A DNA stretch of 64,000 bases, taken from assembly GCA_947444305.1 (NCBI GenBank), contig CANEZP010000001.1, positions 330,151-394,150 of the forward strand, given 5' to 3'. The stretch's first letter is position 1. The number at the start of each line of letters is the position of its first letter. This DNA is from Pseudobdellovibrionaceae bacterium (GTDB lineage Bacteria > Bdellovibrionota > Bdellovibrionia > Bdellovibrionales > UBA1609). The notes beneath the pieces are model-generated. The model saw only the letters and a list, made by a program, of their open reading frames with translations. It made no database searches and had not been told where the DNA came from. Position numbers and translations under genes: made by a program. This document shows, piece by piece, positions 60,164-64,000 of the stretch.

Positions 60164-61215
60164 ATCCTAAAATCTGGCAGGGCAAAAACGTTTTCCTGAC
60201 CGGCCACACCGGTTTCAAAGGCACGTGGCTCGCGCAAGTGCTTCAGGGCTTCGAAGCGAAAACGCATGGCTACGCCCTCGCGCCCGACACTAAACCGAGC
60301 CACTTCGAAGTTTTGAAGTGGGGCGGCATGACCAGCGAGTTTGCCGACATCCGCGAGCACAAAGCGTTAACGGCCTCGATGCAAAAAGCCGCTCCCGAAG
60401 TGGTTTTCCACCTCGCTGCGCAACCGCTCGTTTTGAAATCATACGAAGATCCACGCGACACTTACGAAACCAACGTGATGGGTACGTTAAATCTGCTCGA
60501 AGCGGTGAGGGCAACGCCTTCCGTTCGTGCGGTCATCATCGTCACTTCCGATAAGTGCTACGAAAACAAAGAAACGACCCGGCCCTACAAAGAAGACGAC
60601 TCGATGGGTGGCTACGACCCTTATTCCTCTTCTAAAGGTTGCGCCGAGATTTTGACCGCGAGCTACCGCCGCAGCTACTTTTCCGAAACAGATTACGGCA
60701 AAAAGCATAATGTTTTGGTGGCGTCGGTGCGTGCCGGCAACGTGATCGGTGGCGGGGATTGGTCCGAAAACCGTTTGATCCCCGATTTCGCGCGCGCGTT
60801 TCGTGGCGGTAAGAAGGTCACGATCCGCAGTCCCGAAGCCGTTCGTCCCTGGCAGCATGTCTTAGACCCGATCGCCGGTTATCTTCTGCTGGCCGAAAAA
60901 TTATTGGCCGGCAAAAAAGAATTCGCCCGCGCCTTTAACTTCGGACCTTCGCCCGACGGGTGCTGGACCGTTCGCCAGATTTTAGAGCAAGCCAAAAAAA
61001 TCTGGCCCGAATTCGATTACGTGATCGAGGACGCCGGCCGGCACGAAGCCAAGCTCTTGATGCTCGATTCCTCGCTCGCGCACAATGAACTCGATTGGCG
61101 CCCTCGCATGAACGTTGAGCAGGCTTTAAAGTGGACCATGGAGTGGTACAAAGACTACATCCGTGAAGGCAAAGTCGATACCTCGGCGCAGATTGCGCAA
61201 TATCTAAAACTCTAA
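60151..61215 (+). CDS. ddhB: CDP-glucose 4,6-dehydratase
   Basis: A 354-residue extended SDR, second step of the CDP-3,6-dideoxyhexose pathway. LTGHTGFKGTWLAQVL is the cofactor loop unique to this enzyme, HLAAQPLVLKSYEDP and TSDKCYEN follow, and YDPYSSSKGCAE holds Tyr-x-x-x-Lys. TTG start at 60151 within the end of ddhA. Its TAA stop interlocks with the TAG stop of the convergent GT gene (CTAA at 61212-61215). Confidence 0.97.
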   Translation: MAGLDPKIWQGKNVFLTGHTGFKGTWLAQVLQGFEAKTHGYALAPDTKPSHFEVLKWGGMTSEFADIREHKALTASMQKAAPEVVFHLAAQPLVLKSYEDPRDTYETNVMGTLNLLEAVRATPSVRAVIIVTSDKCYENKETTRPYKEDDSMGGYDPYSSSKGCAEILTASYRRSYFSETDYGKKHNVLVASVRAGNVIGGGDWSENRLIPDFARAFRGGKKVTIRSPEAVRPWQHVLDPIAGYLLLAEKLLAGKKEFARAFNFGPSPDGCWTVRQILEQAKKIWPEFDYVIEDAGRHEAKLLMLDSSLAHNELDWRPRMNVEQALKWTMEWYKDYIREGKVDTSAQIAQYLKL

Positions 61216-62138
61216 AAATTAAGCCGCTCGGCCTCGACGACAAGAGGCCGGTCCTTAACTTGCGTGAAGATGGCGCCGACGTATTCGCCGACCATGCCTA
61301 AGAAAAACAATTGGATCGCGCCGAGGAAGAAAATCCCTAGCACGATGGGGGCTTGGCCTAAGTCGAAGCGATCCCAAAACATCAGTTTGTAAATCAGGTA
61401 GATGAAGCCGGTGATGAAGCTTAATACGCCCACGATAAAACCAAAAAAGGTGGCCATGCGCAGAGGTAGTTTTGAGTAGCTCGTCATGCCCAGCATGCCG
61501 ATGTCCCATAACGTCAGAAAATTATTGCTGGTGATGCCGCGTTTGCGCATCGGTTGTTTGAATTGGAACTCGCGGCGTTTGAAACCGATCTCGGCGATCA
61601 TGCCGCGGAAGAACGGGTAGGGTTCGTTGAACTGTTTTAAGATTTCGATGATCTTGCGGTCGTAAAGGCCGAAACCGGTGAAGTTTTGAATCTGCGGGCT
61701 GTCGGAGATTTTTGCTAGAATCCAGTAATAGAGTTTTCGGACGTAAAAGAACAAACCTTCATCGCTCGTGCTTTTTACGCCGATGCAGATGGGGGTTTTG
61801 TTGCCCTGCCACTCGCGGATAAATTCGGCGACGAGCGAGGGCGGATCTTGTAAGTCCGAAGCCATGATGACGACCGCGTCGCCCGTGGCCTGCAGTAAGC
61901 CGTGAAAGGGCGAGCGGATGTGGCCGAAATTTCTAGCGTTCAGTATGACTTTGAAGTTCGGATCGCGCGCGGCGATCCGGCGGAGAACTTCCGCCGAGCC
62001 GTCCGTCGAGGCATTATCGATGTAGACGTGCTCGAATTCGAGATGCGGGAATTCCTTCATCATCGTGAGCAAGGCTTCGCGCAAATCTTCGATGTTGTCT
62101 TCTTCGTTGTAGCCCGGCGTGACGATCGAAAGCTTCAA
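61212..62138 (-). CDS. GtrB-like polyprenyl-phosphate glycosyltransferase
   Basis: About 308 residues. LSIVTPGYNEEDNIEDLREAL, DNASTDGSAEVL and MASDLQDPPSLVAEF are the GT2 metal and donor sites; two C-terminal membrane helices (about 230-255 and 265-290) followed by a short cytoplasmic tail are typical of GtrB/ArnC. It makes an undecaprenyl-phosphate sugar. The start is a TTG at 62138 overlapping the upstream stop (TTGA), with GAGGAG 9 bases before; the longer frame to 62270 has no homology. Possible donor supplier to the GT39-like enzyme. Confidence 0.9.
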   Translation of the reverse strand: MKLSIVTPGYNEEDNIEDLREALLTMMKEFPHLEFEHVYIDNASTDGSAEVLRRIAARDPNFKVILNARNFGHIRSPFHGLLQATGDAVVIMASDLQDPPSLVAEFIREWQGNKTPICIGVKSTSDEGLFFYVRKLYYWILAKISDSPQIQNFTGFGLYDRKIIEILKQFNEPYPFFRGMIAEIGFKRREFQFKQPMRKRGITSNNFLTLWDIGMLGMTSYSKLPLRMATFFGFIVGVLSFITGFIYLIYKLMFWDRFDLGQAPIVLGIFFLGAIQLFFLGMVGEYVGAIFTQVKDRPLVVEAERLNF

Positions 62139-63022
62139 GCGTTGGACTCCTCGTTGGCGTATTCGTGAATTCCGGTTTCTAAGGAAATCTCGGGTTTCCA
62201 GCCGGGCAAAACTTCGCCTTCTTGCCAAGGCATCATCACTTCGCGCGGGCGGTATTGACGGTCGCCCCAACGCGCGTTGATCGTCTTGCCGGAGGCTTTG
62301 TTGAAGACCTCGACCAACTCTTTGATGTTGAGCGTGCGGTCGGAGCGTAAATAGAATTCTTCGACGCCGGCGACGTTCTTAGCGACGCGCGCGCCGGCCA
62401 CTTTGAAGGCGTTGATGACGTCGTTCACGTGGAGTAAATCTATTTTCTGTTCACCCGGGGAAAGGCCCAGCGATTCTTTTTTCAATGCGGCTTCCCGCAA
62501 AATTGCCAAGAGTTTGCGGCGCGGATCGGCCGGGCCGTACGTGTCGTTCAATTTCAAAACGACCGCTTTCAATCCATGCGCATCGGCGTAGTAGCGCAAG
62601 ATCACTTCGAACGCTTCTTTAGTTGCGGCGTAGAGATTCGCGGCGGTGCCCTTTTTACCGTTGAAGTTCTGCCAAGCGGTGCCGGCGGTGACCAGATTCA
62701 AGCATTTGTTTTCGACCATGGCTTCGACGAGTTGGGTTGAGAAGCTCAAGTTGCTTTCGATCAGATTAGAAATCTGTTCGAACTTGTGTTCGGCCAAAAA
62801 TAACGAAGCGAGATGGTAAACGACTTCGGGCCGCGCCTTTTCGACGGCGTTGAGAATTTCTTGCCCGTGGCCGCGGTAGTTGTGAACTTTGGCGCCTTCG
62901 AGGCCCGGCGGCATACGGTCGCGGGGACGCACGAGAACGTGGACCTCATGACCGTCTTTCACGAGTTGACGGACAAAGTTTCTGCCGATGAATCCGGTTG
63001 CGCCGGTAACGAGTGCCCGAAT
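62135..63022 (-). CDS. CDP-sugar SDR reductase/epimerase (abequose/paratose synthase-like), ATT start
   Basis: About 295 residues when begun at ATT 63022. That start restores the Rossmann loop VTGATGFIG near residue 5; the first ordinary start (GTG 62962) would delete it. Other motifs: VYHLASLF, VTAGTAWQNFNG, LYAATKEAFE (Tyr-x-x-x-Lys), IDLLHVNDVINAF. The nearest groups are the CDP-abequose, CDP-paratose and AscF-type 4-ketoreductases, matching the ddhABC genes beside it; a CDP-tyvelose-type epimerase is possible. It is coupled to the GtrB-like gene by a four-base overlap. Confidence 0.85.
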   Translation of the reverse strand: MRALVTGATGFIGRNFVRQLVKDGHEVHVLVRPRDRMPPGLEGAKVHNYRGHGQEILNAVEKARPEVVYHLASLFLAEHKFEQISNLIESNLSFSTQLVEAMVENKCLNLVTAGTAWQNFNGKKGTAANLYAATKEAFEVILRYYADAHGLKAVVLKLNDTYGPADPRRKLLAILREAALKKESLGLSPGEQKIDLLHVNDVINAFKVAGARVAKNVAGVEEFYLRSDRTLNIKELVEVFNKASGKTINARWGDRQYRPREVMMPWQEGEVLPGWKPEISLETGIHEYANEESNA

Positions 63023-63027
63023 AAATA

Positions 63028-63032
63028 CCTCC
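63028..63032 (-). promoter_or_regulatory. Ribosome-binding site deciding an ATT start
   Basis: GGAGG on the minus strand, 5 bases before ATT 63022. An in-frame TAA lies just upstream, and no ATG, GTG or TTG occurs in frame between that stop and the cofactor-binding loop. Confidence 0.7.
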
Positions 63033-63109
63033 GAAATTTAATGGTAAACCTAAGATCAAAGATTTCAACAATGCGGTGCTTCTGCGAAGGGGGCAAGCCC
63101 GTAAAGCGG

Positions 63110-64000
63110 TTATTTATGACTTTCGTTCACCAGGTGAGAGGCGAAGGCGAAAGAACTGGTAAAGGCCGGGCTGATGGCATTGAGCACGTGCAAGGATCGG
63201 GGTCCCTTCTCGACGACGAAGTCCATCTCGAGCCGGCCTTTTGCGGTATCCATCAGTTGCGCACGGATCCCGACTTTGTAGAAGGAGTCTATGTCTTGCG
63301 GGCGCAGGCTCTGCGCCATGGTGGACGCCTCTTTAAAAAAGTTTCGTGCGCGATAGCGGCCCATCTCTTGGAAGGCGTAGTCACGAAAACCGCCCGGGTT
63401 ACGCAACAACATCTTCGAGAGGTTCCACGAAATGCTGCCGAAATCTTTAAAGCTAATGTTTTCGAAGGCGCCGTAGTTTTCGCGGCCGAAGGCGGGGATG
63501 GCGGTGGGGCCGAATAAGACTTTGCCGTCGATCGTCCGCGTGATGTGAACTCCTAAGAAAGGCATGTTCACGTCGGGCGCGGGGTAAATGAGGCGGGTGA
63601 TTTTTTTGGCGTACGTTTCGGTCGCTTTCCAGTAAAGACCCTTAAAGGGTAGAATGCGATATTTCAAGCCGACGCCGAACGCGTGCGCGATTTTGTCGGC
63701 GTAAGTGCCCGCGGCATTAAACAGAAAACCGAATCTGTAAGCACCGCCGTTGGCCGTATGGATCGTTGTCTTAAGTTGATCGACCTTCAACACCTCTGCG
63801 CCGAACACGACCTCCGCGCCGCGGCGCCGAACATCTTCGAGCAGCTTTTGCATAACCGCTTTCGAATCGATCACGGCGGTGTCGGGCGACCAAATGGCGT
63901 AACCATGAGACTTGGCTTCGGGCTCTAGCTCCTTCAGCTCATTGAGGTCTACTTTTCGCGCGACGACGCCGTTCTCGGTCGCGCGTTTGAGTAAAGTCTC
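63110..64000 (-). CDS. lhgO: L-2-hydroxyglutarate oxidase-like FAD enzyme, C-terminal part (5' end outside window)
   Basis: The frame stays open to the right edge, so the FAD-binding N-terminus is missing. The visible part includes YAIWSPDTAVIDSKAVMQKL, LFNAAGTYADKIAHAFG (the strand that closes the FAD site), ILPFKGLYW, PFLGVHITRTIDGKVLFGP and MGRYRARNFF, all good matches to the L-2-hydroxyglutarate dehydrogenase/oxidase (LhgO/YgaF) family. It oxidises L-2-hydroxyglutarate to 2-oxoglutarate. It lies 87 bases upstream of the CDP-sugar reductase and is transcribed the same way. Its link to the glycan locus is unclear; it may mark the locus boundary. Confidence 0.85.
   Translation of the reverse strand, partial: ETLLKRATENGVVARKVDLNELKELEPEAKSHGYAIWSPDTAVIDSKAVMQKLLEDVRRRGAEVVFGAEVLKVDQLKTTIHTANGGAYRFGFLFNAAGTYADKIAHAFGVGLKYRILPFKGLYWKATETYAKKITRLIYPAPDVNMPFLGVHITRTIDGKVLFGPTAIPAFGRENYGAFENISFKDFGSISWNLSKMLLRNPGGFRDYAFQEMGRYRARNFFKEASTMAQSLRPQDIDSFYKVGIRAQLMDTAKGRLEMDFVVEKGPRSLHVLNAISPAFTSSFAFASHLVNESHK

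Overview
The window reads as chromosomal DNA from a Gram-negative bacterium with moderate GC content. The gene set (an IcmF-type acyl-CoA mutase, many hybrid histidine kinases, CheR/CheB without chemoreceptors, a large O-antigen locus) would suit a deltaproteobacterium-like or Bdellovibrionota-like organism. That placement is an inference: there is no rRNA or other marker gene here. I saw no tRNA, rRNA, CRISPR array, transposase or prophage gene. No gap between genes exceeds about 170 bases, so the window is almost wholly coding.

Layout. (1) 1-1370 is the 3' end of an IcmF-like coenzyme-B12 mutase. (2) 1491-10873 is a signalling operon: a CHASE3/GAF hybrid kinase with three receivers, CheR, a receiver-less CheB, a second hybrid kinase, a CHASE3/PAS hybrid kinase ending in an HPt domain, and a single-domain receiver. 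(3) 11015-12264 holds two small secreted proteins of unknown function around a terminator. (4) 12261-16073 starts the surface-glycan region, with a membrane 4,6-dehydratase diverging from a DegT aminotransferase and a PglC-like initiating sugar transferase. (5) 16115-23935, minus strand, has the dTDP-rhamnose genes rfbC, rfbA, rfbD and rfbB, then an O-antigen ligase/polymerase, a glycosyltransferase, a 38-residue membrane peptide, an SGNH-like protein and an MBOAT acyltransferase. (6) 24059-40259 is a plus-strand cassette headed by a Wzm/Wzt ABC exporter. It carries a GT87-type enzyme, a nucleotidylyltransferase/PfkB kinase in reversed HldE order, epimerases, methyltransferases, an E1 alpha/beta thiamine-diphosphate (ThDP) pair, an acetolactate-synthase-like ThDP enzyme, a GmhA-like isomerase, two small membrane winged-helix proteins and a polyprenyl-phosphate glycosyltransferase. 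It ends in a degraded copy of the 3' end of wzt. (7) 40273-50978 is a mixed-strand set: an epimerase, an HpcH/HpaI-like aldolase, a sugar dehydrogenase fused to cytochrome c, two convergent paralogous glycosyltransferases, a PhyH dioxygenase, and a ThDP enzyme/SDR/sugar-phosphate-cyclase operon. (8) 50955-57982 has an acyltransferase, Wzx, several glycosyltransferases and a second RmlC-like epimerase. (9) 58083-63022 is a CDP-3,6-dideoxyhexose block (ddhC, ddhA, ddhB, a polyprenyl glycosyltransferase and a short-chain reductase/epimerase). An L-2-hydroxyglutarate oxidase-like gene runs off the right edge.

How the genes work together. Regions 4 to 9 look like one large O-antigen or other surface-polysaccharide locus. 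It makes dTDP-rhamnose, a CDP-3,6-dideoxy sugar and probably an aminodeoxy sugar, and it carries unusual carbon-carbon bond chemistry (three ThDP systems, an aldolase, a dehydroquinate-synthase-like cyclase). These point to a branched, chain-extended or carbocyclic sugar that I cannot name. Both an ABC exporter and a Wzx flippase are present, so either two glycans are made or cassettes have been swapped. The wzt remnant favours swapping. Several operon heads carry a sigma70-like promoter placed so that transcription should begin at the start codon, which suggests leaderless mRNAs.
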